Below, in pieces: positions 29,742 through 38,908 of a stretch of DNA of 64,000 nucleotides (position 1 is the first letter of the stretch; each line of letters opens with the position of its first letter). Location: positions 3,720,001-3,784,000 of the forward strand of contig NZ_CP009517.1 of assembly GCF_000970305.1 (NCBI RefSeq), given 5' to 3'. A model generated the notes under the pieces. That model had not been told where the DNA came from. It ran no database searches and saw only the letters and a program-made list of their open reading frames with translations. Position numbers and translations under genes: made by a program. Source of the stretch: Methanosarcina barkeri 3. Lineage in GTDB: Archaea; Halobacteriota; Methanosarcinia; Methanosarcinales; Methanosarcinaceae.

Positions 29742-29915
29742 TTATTTATTGTCGTTTAAAGCTACTCCTCTTATTTCTAACAGCTCAGATAATCTATTTA
29801 ATGCATATTTTTTTTCGTTTATCGTAATCTGTAATTTGTTAACTTCGGCTTCTAACTGCGCGATCTCAATTTTTAACTGTAATATTTGCTCTTTAATAAG
29901 ATCATTACTTTGCAT
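29742..29915 (-). CDS. Small coiled-coil protein
   Basis: 57 residues from ATG 29915; a longer frame to 29996 adds an unlikely aromatic segment. The sequence is one long heptad-like helix (ILQLKIEIAQLEAEVNKLQITINEKKYALNRLSELLE). Such microproteins usually dimerise, but nothing more can be said. Ribosome site weak. Confidence 0.4.
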   Translation of the reverse strand: MQSNDLIKEQILQLKIEIAQLEAEVNKLQITINEKKYALNRLSELLEIRGVALNDNK

Positions 29916-29996
29916 TATATCCGCCCAATAACTATATGTGAACCCCTTAACTAAACCGATATCGCTTATGTGAAGAGTATATGTATAAGTCGACAC

Positions 29997-30064
29997 TATG
30001 CGTAAATAAATGCTACGTGTAAATCAATGCTATATATAGATCAATGTTATGTATAAATCAATAC
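29997..30064. repeat. 17-bp tandem repeat, four units
   Basis: Units at 29997, 30014, 30031 and 30048 follow the pattern TAYGTRTAAATCAATGC with one to four changes each. They lie upstream of the minus-strand coiled-coil gene and may overlap its promoter. Confidence 0.8.
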
Positions 30065-30671
30065 GTTTTCATTTTTTAGATATTTACTTAATTATTTACC
30101 ACTGATAACGTACAAACTGTCATTATTGGTCTCTTTGCCTGCGAGTAGTACAATTCAAAAGTCTTTGTAGATAATATAAAACAGATGACTCTCTGGATAG
30201 AAGCTAAGACAATCTTCCACCACATTCCGCACTCCAATTATATTCTATATTCTTTATTCCTTTTAATACTACTATTAACAATATGCATTGACTGCAGGCT
30301 AAGAAATATGCTTTTTAACGGATAGATATATGTACTATTCGAAAGCAAAGTTCACTAAAATATAAATTAAGACACCTTAATCAAGAGCAGGCTGCATCAT
30401 TTATTGAAAATAATTGAAAAGAAAGTTATTAAGAAGACATTGAAGCCGTTCAACTAAAAAGACATTGAAACCGTACTGCAAAGAAAAACACTTGTTTCGA
30501 GATTATTATTCAAAAGGCAGATCCAGTGCAATAGGGACTGCAAAACCCTGCTGCTTGCTGACGTATGATGGTGAAATCTACGTCCAGTATTGTCAAAGTA
30601 AAAGTAATCTGAAGATTTAAACAAAGATGGATTTACCGGTTTGAAAGCCCTATAACAGACGGAGTAAAAAA
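30065..30671. other. Non-coding region with a relic repeat; precedes the permease gene
   Basis: Contains the relic at 30337-30373 and a near-duplicate of AAGACATTGAARCCGT at about 30434 and 30459. No gene is supported here. The permease promoter is expected within the last 150 bases but no strong TATA box stands out. Confidence 0.4.
30337..30373 (+). repeat. Decayed full-length CRISPR repeat, the farthest from the array
   Basis: Exactly 37 bases, starting ATTCGAAAGCAAAG and ending AAATTAAGAC. 25 of 37 positions agree with the array repeat with no gap, and ten of the twelve differences are transitions, as expected from decay by point mutation. It lies 13 kb beyond the last intact repeat. Confidence 0.6.
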
Positions 30672-32915
30672 ATGGCATCAGTTGAAACGACTGAGAGGTT
30701 GGGATGTAGCCTTGGTTTTATCTCAACTTTCACAATTGGTACCGGCACTATGATTGGAGCCGGGATATTTGTTCTTCCTGGAATTGCTTTAGCAGATGCG
30801 GGCTCCGGAGCAATAATTTCTTTTCTGCTTGGTGGGCTTATTTCAATAGCCACCGCCATCAGCATGTCAGAACTTGCAACCGGAATGCCTCTGGCAGGCG
30901 GCAGCTATTACTATATCAGCAGAACGATGGGAGCTGCACTTGGTGCAGTAATAGGTCTTGGATCCTGGCTGGCTTTAATCTTCAAGGGTACATTTGCACT
31001 TATCGGTCTTGCAGAATACTCTCAGATCTTCTATCCCCTACCTCTATACTTAGTAGCAGCTGCAACCGGCGTGATCCTGCTAGTAATTAACTATCGTGGA
31101 GCAAAAAGTAGCGGATCACTGCAGAACTTTATCGTGATCTTTTTGCTGGTAATCCTGGCTTTCTTCATAGCCCGAGTATCTTTTATGGTTAACCCGGCTA
31201 ACTTTTCATCTGCCACATCTTATGGTGCTACCTCGATAATCACAACAGCAGGAGTTGTTTTCATATCCTATCTCGGGCTTGCAGAAGCTGCCGCAGTGTC
31301 TGAGGAAGTTAAAAACCCATCAAAGAACCTGCCACTGGCATTTATCTCTTCAGCCATTGTAGTAACCTTATTCTACGTTGGCATAATGGCAGTGGTTGTA
31401 GGATTCTCTAACCTTCAAGGAATCGTGACATCAGTTACTCCCCTTGCTGATATTGCAGGTCTGATGGCAGGAGAATCCGGAAGAATAGTAATAGGACTGG
31501 GTGCGCTGCTTGCTACCCTTTCCACAGCCAACGGCGCTATATTATCGTCTTCCAGGTTTCCTTTTGCCATGAGCAGAGATGCACTTATGCCTGAATGGTT
31601 CGTTCTCATCCATCAAAAGTTTGAAACTCCTCATAATGCTATACTGGTAACAGGAACAGTAATGGTCTTGTTTTTGTTCCTGTTCGACATAGAGGAGCTT
31701 GCAAGATTGGGTGGAGCTTTTAATATTTTGATATTTATCCTGCTAAATATGGCAGTGATAATCCTCAGAAAAAGAACCCTGCCAGGATATGAACCCACTT
31801 TTCGCGACCCTTTTTTCCCCTATACACAGATTTTCGGAATAGTCGGGAGCATAGTACTTCTTCCCATGCTTGGTGGATTACCTCTTCTCTTCACAGTAAT
31901 GATGATTTTTGCCGGGATTGGCTGGTACTCATTCTACGGAAGGGGCAAAGCCGTCCCGGAGTATAACTTATTTGACCTGCTGGAGAATACTGTAGAAAAG
32001 AAGGAGATTGAGCCTGTCTCCCTGGTTAAAGTGCTCGTGCCGATTTCCAACCCGAAACATGAGCGTGATCTCTTGAAACTGGCAGACTTTATGGGAAGCG
32101 AGATAATTTGCCTCCATGTTATTGAGGTACCGGATCAAACAAACTTAAAGTTAGCTCAGGAAGCATATCATGAGAAAAAGATAGAAATGGACTGCCGTTT
32201 CAAAGAAGAATTTGAGAGTTATCCTGCAATTCTCGGACATAAAAGAGAATATATTGCTGCCTTTGACCACAGCATATCAAACTCAATTCTGGAGCAGGCT
32301 GAAATTGAGCAGGCAGACGTGATTATTATGGGATGGCACGAACCAAAGAGATTCGAGTACTCACATGATGTTACAAACCAGGTTCTCCTATCCTCAAAAA
32401 GTCCAATAGCGTTATTAAAGGGACACCTACCTGACAGCATAAACAAAATCCTTGTAGGGTATAACGGTAAAGAAAACTCGGTCTATGGCCTTTATCTCGC
32501 AGAAAAACTGGCTATAAACACAGGTGCCGGAGTAGAAATTATCAGTATCATTAGCCCTGATGAAGCCCAGGAAAAAAGGCAGAAAATTACTGACGAACTT
32601 GAGAGTCTCGTTGAGAAAATAACTTCTATACCTGTTAGTTTCATAGTACTTGAGAAATATTCCATCGAAGATGCTCTACTGGAGGCCTCAAACAACAATG
32701 ATCTAATAATCATTGGAGACTCAAGTGAAAGATTTAAGATTTCTTTACTTGGGACTCTATCGCAGAGAATTGCCAGGCATTCTAAGAAACCTATAGTGAT
32801 AGTCAAGAAACCAAAACCAATCTCAAGAGAAAGTTTTAACTATCTGGTTAAAAAACCTGCCCGTAGAATATATGCAAGTCTCAGGGGGAAAAAAGGTCAA
32901 AACAAACTTGGATAA
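30672..32915 (+). CDS. APC-family amino acid permease with two C-terminal UspA domains
   Basis: 747 residues. The first 430 make a twelve-helix APC transporter with GTGTMIGAGIFVLPG as the substrate-binding first helix and EEVKNPSKNLP between helices. From about residue 450 two universal-stress-protein domains follow, the first from VKVLVPISNPKHERD and the second from INKILVGYNGKENSVYG, which ends with the IARHSKKPIVIVKK core. The soluble domains probably sense nucleotide or cell state and gate uptake. ATG 30672 has GGAG eight bases upstream. It is monocistronic. Confidence 0.88.
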   Translation: MASVETTERLGCSLGFISTFTIGTGTMIGAGIFVLPGIALADAGSGAIISFLLGGLISIATAISMSELATGMPLAGGSYYYISRTMGAALGAVIGLGSWLALIFKGTFALIGLAEYSQIFYPLPLYLVAAATGVILLVINYRGAKSSGSLQNFIVIFLLVILAFFIARVSFMVNPANFSSATSYGATSIITTAGVVFISYLGLAEAAAVSEEVKNPSKNLPLAFISSAIVVTLFYVGIMAVVVGFSNLQGIVTSVTPLADIAGLMAGESGRIVIGLGALLATLSTANGAILSSSRFPFAMSRDALMPEWFVLIHQKFETPHNAILVTGTVMVLFLFLFDIEELARLGGAFNILIFILLNMAVIILRKRTLPGYEPTFRDPFFPYTQIFGIVGSIVLLPMLGGLPLLFTVMMIFAGIGWYSFYGRGKAVPEYNLFDLLENTVEKKEIEPVSLVKVLVPISNPKHERDLLKLADFMGSEIICLHVIEVPDQTNLKLAQEAYHEKKIEMDCRFKEEFESYPAILGHKREYIAAFDHSISNSILEQAEIEQADVIIMGWHEPKRFEYSHDVTNQVLLSSKSPIALLKGHLPDSINKILVGYNGKENSVYGLYLAEKLAINTGAGVEIISIISPDEAQEKRQKITDELESLVEKITSIPVSFIVLEKYSIEDALLEASNNNDLIIIGDSSERFKISLLGTLSQRIARHSKKPIVIVKKPKPISRESFNYLVKKPARRIYASLRGKKGQNKLG

Positions 32916-33359
32916 ATCAAAAGCATCTTGGTTTAAAAGAACTCAGTTCAGGCCCGGCCCATAAGGTGAGATAAACCTGCACAACGGTTTCGGATAAAAC
33001 CACTCAAGGAGATGCACGTGTTTCGTTCTCTTGTCAGTGTGCCAATTTTTCTTTAAAATTAGAAATCCTAATAAATTGATAATTTGAGAATCCAATAGCA
33101 AGAGAACTAAACCTGTTCAGCATACAAAAATTTGACTTTGAATTTACAGGAAATTTGTGACACTGCCTCTTTCCCTTCCGCCTCAAAAGTTTGGAATTTT
33201 AGTTACAAAGTAGAGTTATATATAGAAGGTCAATATAAGATTAGTATAACATTATAGGCAAAAGCTTATAAAAACAACTAAATGCGAGTATTAATCAGCT
33301 CTTATTTTTTTAAGTGTGGTGTCCAGATGGACAATGCACATTTGAGAGGGGGAGAACTT
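32916..33359. other. Non-coding gap
   Basis: Nothing convincing: no gene-length frame and no clear hairpin with a T-run. TATATATAGAAGG at about 33217-33229 may be the TATA box of the next gene. Confidence 0.4.
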
Positions 33360-33683
33360 ATGTCAGTTAAAATTAAATGGCAAATTTTTGAAGCCGAGAC
33401 CCAGAGCGATGGTACCTGGAATTCGAACAGCCCTGCACTTGCAGAGCTGCTCAACGCTATAGCAAGCCCGGACAAAATTAAGGAACCTGTTCCGGACATT
33501 GAGCACGCTATGGCTCATCTGGCTATCAAAGGGCTGCCGTATTTCAAAATAACTGAAACCACTTCAGGAAATACCAGAGTGAATAATAGCATTAAAAAGT
33601 CTTCAAGAACCATATATGCTAATATGAACTCGCAGGTAAAATCCAGTAAAAACAAGAAGTTTGTGTGTTCAGTCAAACCGTAA
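33360..33683 (+). CDS. Hypothetical protein
   Basis: 107 residues from ATG 33360, chosen because GAGAGGGGGAG ends six bases before it; the frame itself opens at 33282. The first 65 residues look folded (IKWQIFEAETQSDGTW..LAELLNAI), the last 35 are basic and Ser/Asn-rich. No domain recognised. Confidence 0.55.
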   Translation: MSVKIKWQIFEAETQSDGTWNSNSPALAELLNAIASPDKIKEPVPDIEHAMAHLAIKGLPYFKITETTSGNTRVNNSIKKSSRTIYANMNSQVKSSKNKKFVCSVKP

Positions 33684-34035
33684 TTTGAAAGAAATGCATT
33701 ATTTTCATTGCACTTCTGTAAATTTATAGCATGGGAAAAACAAAACAATATAATCTTTATATAAAATTATACTATTTTTATTTTATTTAACTATATGACA
33801 TATGTTTTATATTTTAGTTTTTCGTAACTTTATCCTATGCTGTTTTAGTGAGAGACAACGATAGCTAACAGGTAGTAGATTCCTGATTCACTCGTTGAAA
33901 TCTACTTAAGGCCCTGTTAACATGGATCCCAGAAGAGTACCACAGCTATCTTCACTAGCTGTCTTGCTGATAAGGATAGAACATTCGTGAAAAATGACTG
34001 AAAAGATAAACAGATATAACTTCGAAAATCAAATC
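33684..34035. other. Non-coding gap
   Basis: AT-rich. The fragment ATTCGTGAAAAATGACTGAAAAG at 33983 faintly recalls the CRISPR repeat but is too weak to call. Nothing else seen. Confidence 0.35.
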
Positions 34036-34263
34036 TTATTTTTTTACCCAGTTTCCTTTAGAATCCTTCTCATATACTTTCTTAACTGCACTCCAGGCAA
34101 CTTTGTGTGCAGCTTCCTCTCTTGTAGTGTCTCCACGTCGTTCGGAAGGCTCTTTATACTCTTCCCAGGCACTATTGAAAGCTTCCCTGTAAATGTCCTG
34201 TCCGTGCTCCGGCAAATTTTCCCTAACCGTTTTCGGTAGTTCGGAATTTGATTTATATGACAT
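34036..34263 (-). CDS. ChaB-family protein
   Basis: 75 residues that match the ChaB fold almost end to end: LPKTVRENLPEHGQDIYREAFNSAWEEY, then the EEAAHKVAWSAVKKVYEK helix. E. coli ChaB is named as a cation-transport regulator, but the biochemical role in archaea is not known. ATG 34263 with nearby GGGGA on the minus strand. Single gene. Confidence 0.88.
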   Translation of the reverse strand: MSYKSNSELPKTVRENLPEHGQDIYREAFNSAWEEYKEPSERRGDTTREEAAHKVAWSAVKKVYEKDSKGNWVKK

Positions 34264-34519
34264 TTATTCCCCACTTAATTATAGGAAATTCTTTTTTAAA
34301 AAGATTTTGTATAAACCGGACTGAATCAGTATGCCTTTACTGTGAATAGAATAACGAGTGTCCTCCTGTCAGCAGGATAATCTGCTTGAGGATAACTGTG
34401 TTGTTGCTTAACTTTTAAAGGCCTGGAATTAATACAACAAGTTAGAGGACAAAAAACAAGAGAAAACATACATTTTAAATATTTGGATAAAGTATTTACT
34501 ATGGTGGGAAAAAGTAAAA
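34264..34519. other. Non-coding gap
   Basis: No gene. AGTATTTACTATGGTGGG before the microprotein could be promoter sequence. Confidence 0.3.
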
Positions 34520-34660
34520 ATGAATATACTATCCCTTATAATAAATACTAAATGCAAATACCGCGCTTCTTGCCCTAATTTTCAGAAAGGAGGCAAATAT
34601 TGCGAAGGATTGGATTACTGTAAGTGTGGATTGTTTTTAAAAAGGAAAAGAGGAATTTAA
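34520..34660 (+). CDS. Cys-rich 46-residue microprotein
   Basis: ATG 34520 to TAA 34660 encodes a product with five cysteines (12, 18, 28, 34, 36) in the order C-x5-CP..YC..YCKC and a basic tail (LKRKRGI). The spacing resembles small zinc- or iron-sulfur-binding microproteins that occur widely in methanogens. No strong ribosome site; a leaderless mRNA is possible. It is shorter than usual annotation cut-offs. Confidence 0.5.
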   Translation: MNILSLIINTKCKYRASCPNFQKGGKYCEGLDYCKCGLFLKRKRGI

Positions 34661-34982
34661 ACTTTTTCAGTTTTATTCTTACAATTCTGGTTCTGTCGTT
34701 GTGCAATATCTCAAACATTTCAGATATGGGAGTTTACAGCTTATAAGCCTGGATTTCTTTATAAACCTGGATTTCTTTATAAGCCTGGATTTCTACTAAG
34801 TTATTGTCACAAACAATAGTAAAAGTTATAGCTTAAAAGTTTGTACATTTAAGCTTTTTCTAAAAAGTACATAGCTTACAAATTTATACATGCAAATCTA
34901 TAGTTATAGACCTGCAGATACAAATTAAACCTTATTTACACTGCATATAATTTCAGTCATACTAATCCAGGAAATTGGCAAA
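34661..34982. other. Non-coding gap with an 18-bp triplication
   Basis: The unit TTATAARCCTGGATTTCT occurs three times without gaps at 34741-34794. The rest is AT-rich and leads into the lipoprotein gene. Confidence 0.6.
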
Positions 34983-35849
34983 GTGATCAGGGTGAAGTTT
35001 TTCAAGTTATTAAGTTTCCTTCTTCTTTTTGCATTTGCTTCCGGATGTGTATATCCTGCCGCTACGGATGAAGTTCCTGTTTCAGGTCTGAACTCAGAAA
35101 ATCTGATCAAGGATTTACAGAATACAACACCCAATGGAATGGATAATCCTTTGTCTGCTGATATAGTATCTGGGGAACAAAACAAGAAAGAGGAAAACGA
35201 GAGCTCTGTATACCTGACAAACTCTACTTCTCCTGATATACCAGAAGTTCCGACTTATCGTGAAGAAAAAACAAACGTTGTCTATCCTAGAGAGTACAGG
35301 CGATTGTCCATGAATTTTCAGAGAGGTATTGGGTTAGGAAATGAGAAAATCGCCTCCGAAGTCTTCAATATAACTGGAAAGACCTCAGGATACAATATTA
35401 AAGATGCTTGTAATGTTTTTGATTACGTGAACCAGCGTTGGGAGTACCGCGATGAAAAAGGTGAATTTTTCTTCGATGCGTCTCAGACTATAAATGAAGG
35501 ATATAAAGGAGACTGTGATGACTATTCCATAGTTATATCTGCCCTTTTAAAAAATATGGGGCTCAATACAAGGGTCGTTACTGTAACAAACGAAAGCTAC
35601 GGGCATGCCTATCCTGAACTTTATATAGGGAATAACCAGGAAACTGCATCCGAAATTCTCAGATATGTACAGAGTAGATATTACTATGCTGAAAATATCT
35701 GTTACTCAGGTAGAGAACTTAAAGACGGAAAGCTTCAGTACTGGTTAAACTTTGACTGGAGCGGGTCAAATGGATACAGGCACCCTGGAGGCATATATTT
35801 TAAAGGAGCAGAGGTAATTTACTATCCTGAAGGACTGATTGAGTTCTGA
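34983..35849 (+). CDS. Transglutaminase-like lipoprotein
   Basis: 288 residues. A signal peptide ends in the lipobox FASGC with C22 as lipidation site. After a 70-residue low-complexity linker comes a transglutaminase-like core with C178 in GYKGDCDDYS, H208 in SYGHAYPEL and a later Asp in LNFDWSGS, the Cys-His-Asp arrangement of the papain-like fold. Members act as peptidases or cross-linkers on cell-surface proteins; which applies here is unknown. The start is GTG 34983, or GTG 34992. Confidence 0.82.
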   Translation: MIRVKFFKLLSFLLLFAFASGCVYPAATDEVPVSGLNSENLIKDLQNTTPNGMDNPLSADIVSGEQNKKEENESSVYLTNSTSPDIPEVPTYREEKTNVVYPREYRRLSMNFQRGIGLGNEKIASEVFNITGKTSGYNIKDACNVFDYVNQRWEYRDEKGEFFFDASQTINEGYKGDCDDYSIVISALLKNMGLNTRVVTVTNESYGHAYPELYIGNNQETASEILRYVQSRYYYAENICYSGRELKDGKLQYWLNFDWSGSNGYRHPGGIYFKGAEVIYYPEGLIEF

Positions 35850-36014
35850 AATAAGTTATAAAAATGTGTTAATGTCTTTTTTTCTTTATAAAACCAAGTC
35901 CTGAAACTAAGTTTTTATGATTAACTTTATATTCGCATACTCCTACCCTCTTTTAGTAAAAGAAAACTCGGGTATGATTACACATTGAAAAGAAACTATT
36001 AAGAGGGGAGTTTC

Positions 36015-36434
36015 ATGGAGATGAGCGATTACAGCGAATTCGTGAGAGGAGATAGAGTACGGGCTAATACGCCTCCTGAAATCAATCAGGCAATTGATAT
36101 CGAAATAGCTGCAACAGTACGGTTCTATGCAAGCAAAACAAATTATGAAATAAACAAAAAAATTAAAGAACTAGATTTTGAATGGGACATCGAGCGCTAT
36201 CTCGAAGCAAATGCAGCTATATTTACCTTTATAGGAACTGTTCTGGGCTTTAAAAAGAGTCGAAAATGGCTTATTCTGCCTCTAATAGTCTCTATTTTCC
36301 TGTTTCAACATGCAGTGCAGGGATGGTGTCCCCCTGTATCCGTATTCAGACGGCTTGGCATACGCACAAGACGGGAAATAGAAATGGAAAAATATGCACT
36401 TAAAGCTTTACGTGAAGATTTTATGAGCTCTTAG
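36015..36434 (+). CDS. DUF2892/YgaP-type membrane protein
   Basis: 139 residues. Two hydrophobic segments around residues 68-80 and 88-103 flank a GFKKSRKW turn, and the following WCPPVSVFRRLGIRTRREIEMEKYALKALR is typical of DUF2892 proteins. The N-terminal 60 residues are soluble. GAGGGGAG lies seven bases before ATG 36015. In bacteria such domains are sometimes fused to rhodanese; here it stands alone. Confidence 0.72.
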   Translation: MEMSDYSEFVRGDRVRANTPPEINQAIDIEIAATVRFYASKTNYEINKKIKELDFEWDIERYLEANAAIFTFIGTVLGFKKSRKWLILPLIVSIFLFQHAVQGWCPPVSVFRRLGIRTRREIEMEKYALKALREDFMSS

Positions 36435-37175
36435 ATAATATAGCAATATGGATAGTGAAAAGAAGGTTATACTGAGAGTAGAAATATATAATAGCTGAAC
36501 TAAATGTCCAGTTTATTTTTTGTAACTGCTCAACCTACTCAAAATAAGTTGTTCACTACTTTGGATTACAAATCAAAGTTGATTGTCAACTAATGAAAAA
36601 TGAAAAAATAGCCAGTAGAAGAAGTTAAAGAAAAATTCTTAATTTGCTCATTGAGTTTCAATAGCACAGTTATTAATACTGTTGTATCCAAGTTAAACAG
36701 TTACAAAAATAAAATATTTCCGACATTTACAAATTTTTAAAAATAACGTTATTAATCGTATAAAGGTAACATTTGTATAAATTTTTTATTTTTTAGATAA
36801 TGAGATACTTTTCCCACATATTTAAAAAAAAGACACTATTTTTGAAACAAAATTAGTAAATTAATTAAATATATTTTTTGAAATAAATTAGTATATTTAT
36901 TTATTCAGTTTTTTTAAAACAAAATATATTATATACCAAAGTATATAAAGAAGTTATACCATAGTACAGTTTGCCGTTATGGGTTTATGATATTAAAAAG
37001 AAAACAAATACTGTAGAGTTTGAAAAATGTGGAGCTTTATCTTATTGGATTTTTTTAATTACGGCAGTTAAATGCCAGTACAATTAATGCTAAAGTATGC
37101 CAATCCTATAAGAGAAAAAAATCTCCACTCTAATTCGCATATCTGTATAAACCCAGACATGGATGGTGAATAAAA
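36435..37175. promoter_or_regulatory. Upstream region of the gas-vesicle genes
   Basis: 740 bases, very AT-rich, with TATATACCAAAGTATATAAAG at about 36931-36951 as the best TATA-like stretch. The near-palindrome GGCAGTTAAATGCC at 37063-37076 is about 100 bases before gvpA1 and recurs in similar form at 42963. No gene is supported here. Confidence 0.5.
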
Positions 37176-37406
37176 ATGGTTTCACAGAGTCCAGACAGTT
37201 CCAGCCTGGCAGAAGTGCTTGACAGGATTCTTGACAAAGGTATAGTTGTTGACGTATGGGCAAGAGTTTCACTTGTCGGTATTGAAATCCTGGCAATTGA
37301 AGCAAGAGTAGTTGTCGCATCTGTTGACACTTTCCTGCACTATGCAGAAGAGATCACAAAAATTGAAATCGCTGCAAAAGAAGAAAAACCAGCTATTGCA
37401 GCATAA
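37176..37406 (+). CDS. gvpA: Gas vesicle structural protein GvpA, copy 1
   Basis: 76 residues with the conserved GvpA core [30 protein letters not shown] followed by [15 protein letters not shown]. GvpA polymerises into the ribbed protein wall of the gas vesicle. This first copy differs from the others at two silent sites (AAAATTG, ATCGCT). Its upstream DNA also differs, since the others follow a gvpA copy. Alanine-rich C-terminus (EEKPAIAA). Confidence 0.96.
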   Translation: MVSQSPDSSSLAEVLDRILDKGIVVDVWARVSLVGIEILAIEARVVVASVDTFLHYAEEITKIEIAAKEEKPAIAA

Positions 37407-37443
37407 TTTCATAAAAACAGAATAAAAATTGGAAGTGATAACA

Positions 37444-37674
37444 ATGGTTTCACAGAGTCCAGACAGTTCCAGCCTGGCAGAAGTGCTTGACAGGATTCTT
37501 GACAAAGGTATAGTTGTTGACGTATGGGCAAGAGTTTCACTTGTCGGTATTGAAATCCTGGCAATTGAAGCAAGAGTAGTTGTTGCATCTGTTGACACTT
37601 TCCTGCACTATGCAGAAGAGATTACAAAAATCGAAATTGCTGCAAAAGAAGAAAAACCAGCTATTGCAGCATAA
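37444..37674 (+). CDS. gvpA: GvpA, copy 2
   Basis: Protein identical to copy 1. The start is ATG 37444, with GGAAGTGATAAC upstream; the in-frame ATG at 37429 belongs to the repeated spacer. Copy 2 carries GTTGCA and GAGATTAC, the same silent variants as copy 4. Gene plus spacer form a unit of exactly 268 bases. Confidence 0.96.
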   Translation: MVSQSPDSSSLAEVLDRILDKGIVVDVWARVSLVGIEILAIEARVVVASVDTFLHYAEEITKIEIAAKEEKPAIAA

Positions 37675-37711
37675 TTTCATAAAAACAGAATAAAAATTGG
37701 AAGTGATAACA

Positions 37712-37942
37712 ATGGTTTCACAGAGTCCAGACAGTTCCAGCCTGGCAGAAGTGCTTGACAGGATTCTTGACAAAGGTATAGTTGTTGACGTATGGGCAAG
37801 AGTTTCACTTGTCGGTATTGAAATCCTGGCAATTGAAGCAAGAGTAGTTGTCGCATCTGTTGACACTTTCCTGCACTATGCAGAAGAGATCACAAAAATC
37901 GAAATTGCTGCAAAAGAAGAAAAACCAGCTATTGCAGCATAA
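37712..37942 (+). CDS. gvpA: GvpA, copy 3
   Basis: Protein identical to copy 1. The silent variants GTCGCA and GAGATCAC match copy 1, while the AAAATCGAAATTGC end matches copies 2 and 4. It starts 268 bases after copy 2. Confidence 0.96.
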   Translation: MVSQSPDSSSLAEVLDRILDKGIVVDVWARVSLVGIEILAIEARVVVASVDTFLHYAEEITKIEIAAKEEKPAIAA

Positions 37943-37979
37943 TTTCATAAAAACAGAATAAAAATTGGAAGTGATAACA

Positions 37980-38210
37980 ATGGTTTCACAGAGTCCAGAC
38001 AGTTCCAGCCTGGCAGAAGTGCTTGACAGGATTCTTGACAAAGGTATAGTTGTTGACGTATGGGCAAGAGTTTCACTTGTCGGTATTGAAATCCTGGCAA
38101 TTGAAGCAAGAGTAGTTGTTGCATCTGTTGACACTTTCCTGCACTATGCAGAAGAGATTACAAAAATCGAAATTGCTGCAAAAGAAGAAAAACCAGCTAT
38201 TGCAGCATAA
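37980..38210 (+). CDS. gvpA: GvpA, copy 4
   Basis: Protein identical to the other three, with the silent variants of copy 2. The repeat unit ends shortly after its stop (TTTCGTAAAAACA versus TTTCATAAAAACA). This is the last structural copy; the accessory genes follow after a gap. Confidence 0.96.
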   Translation: MVSQSPDSSSLAEVLDRILDKGIVVDVWARVSLVGIEILAIEARVVVASVDTFLHYAEEITKIEIAAKEEKPAIAA

Positions 38211-38692
38211 TTTCGTAAAAACAAAGTAAAAAGGCTGTATTAAAACTCGGTTTGTTTTGATAATTGGATAATATATTATTGTCTTAAACTCAGGAAGGCA
38301 GTTATTCCGAATTTAAGACATAATGACCTAGTAAAGTGGGTTATTCCAGTTACAAAATCAAACTTAGTTTTGATACAACCTGCTTATATTAGATTTGGAT
38401 TGCTATGACTTAGTTCCGAAATCTAGTGATAAACGTAAACCAAGAATACTAGATTTCTAAACCGAATACAAATTGTTGAACGTCTATAAATAGATATCTA
38501 GAGATGTTGAACATTAAGATCAATTAAAGTAATAGTCCATCATGAAAATTTAACTTCCTACTTAAAAGATAAAACTTGCTAGATTTCTGGAAATAAGTCA
38601 ATTATATATAAAAATTTGATAAAATAAAAACGTTTCTGCAAAATGTAGAAACGAGATAGAGAAAAGGTATGTGTAAAAAGGAGGTCAAAAAT
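38211..38692. other. Gap after gvpA with a hairpin before the next gene
   Basis: CGTTTCT at 38631-38637 and AGAAACG at 38647-38653 form a 7-bp stem with a 9-base loop, some 40 bases before the small coiled-coil gene. It could be an operator or part of the mRNA leader. The rest holds no supported gene. Confidence 0.45.
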
Positions 38693-38908
38693 ATGCCCAA
38701 AAGCGTTGCTGATCTAAATAAAGACATAAGTGCTAAGGCACTGGAAATGGAAGAGGGGGTATCAAAGTTCAATTCCGCAGTAATGCAGCTTCAGGCGGAA
38801 AATCAGGAAAAAGCCATGCAGATTCAGTCTGGAGTCGCAGAAATTAGATCAGGGGTAGATGAAGAGATAAAAAATATCAATCTCTATACTAAAGAATTCT
38901 ATGGATAA
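38693..38908 (+). CDS. Small helical protein in the gas-vesicle cluster
   Basis: 71 residues from ATG 38693, chosen because AAGGAGGT ends eight bases before it; the frame opens at 38669. The whole sequence is a polar helix with heptad-like spacing (ISAKALEMEEGVSKFNSAVM; VAEIRSGVDEEIKNI). It lies between gvpA and gvpN, where other organisms have gvpC, whose product is an amphipathic helix that stiffens the wall. It shows no clear GvpC repeats, so any such role is speculation. Confidence 0.65.
   Translation: MPKSVADLNKDISAKALEMEEGVSKFNSAVMQLQAENQEKAMQIQSGVAEIRSGVDEEIKNINLYTKEFYG

Noticed and set aside
33983-34013. ATTCGTGAAAAATGACTG as a further CRISPR relic
   Set aside because: Agreement limited to the first eight bases; later bases do not follow the repeat.
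36034-36050. GAATTCGTGAGAGGAG resembling the repeat start
   Set aside because: Lies inside the coding sequence of the DUF2892-type gene and matches only ten bases.
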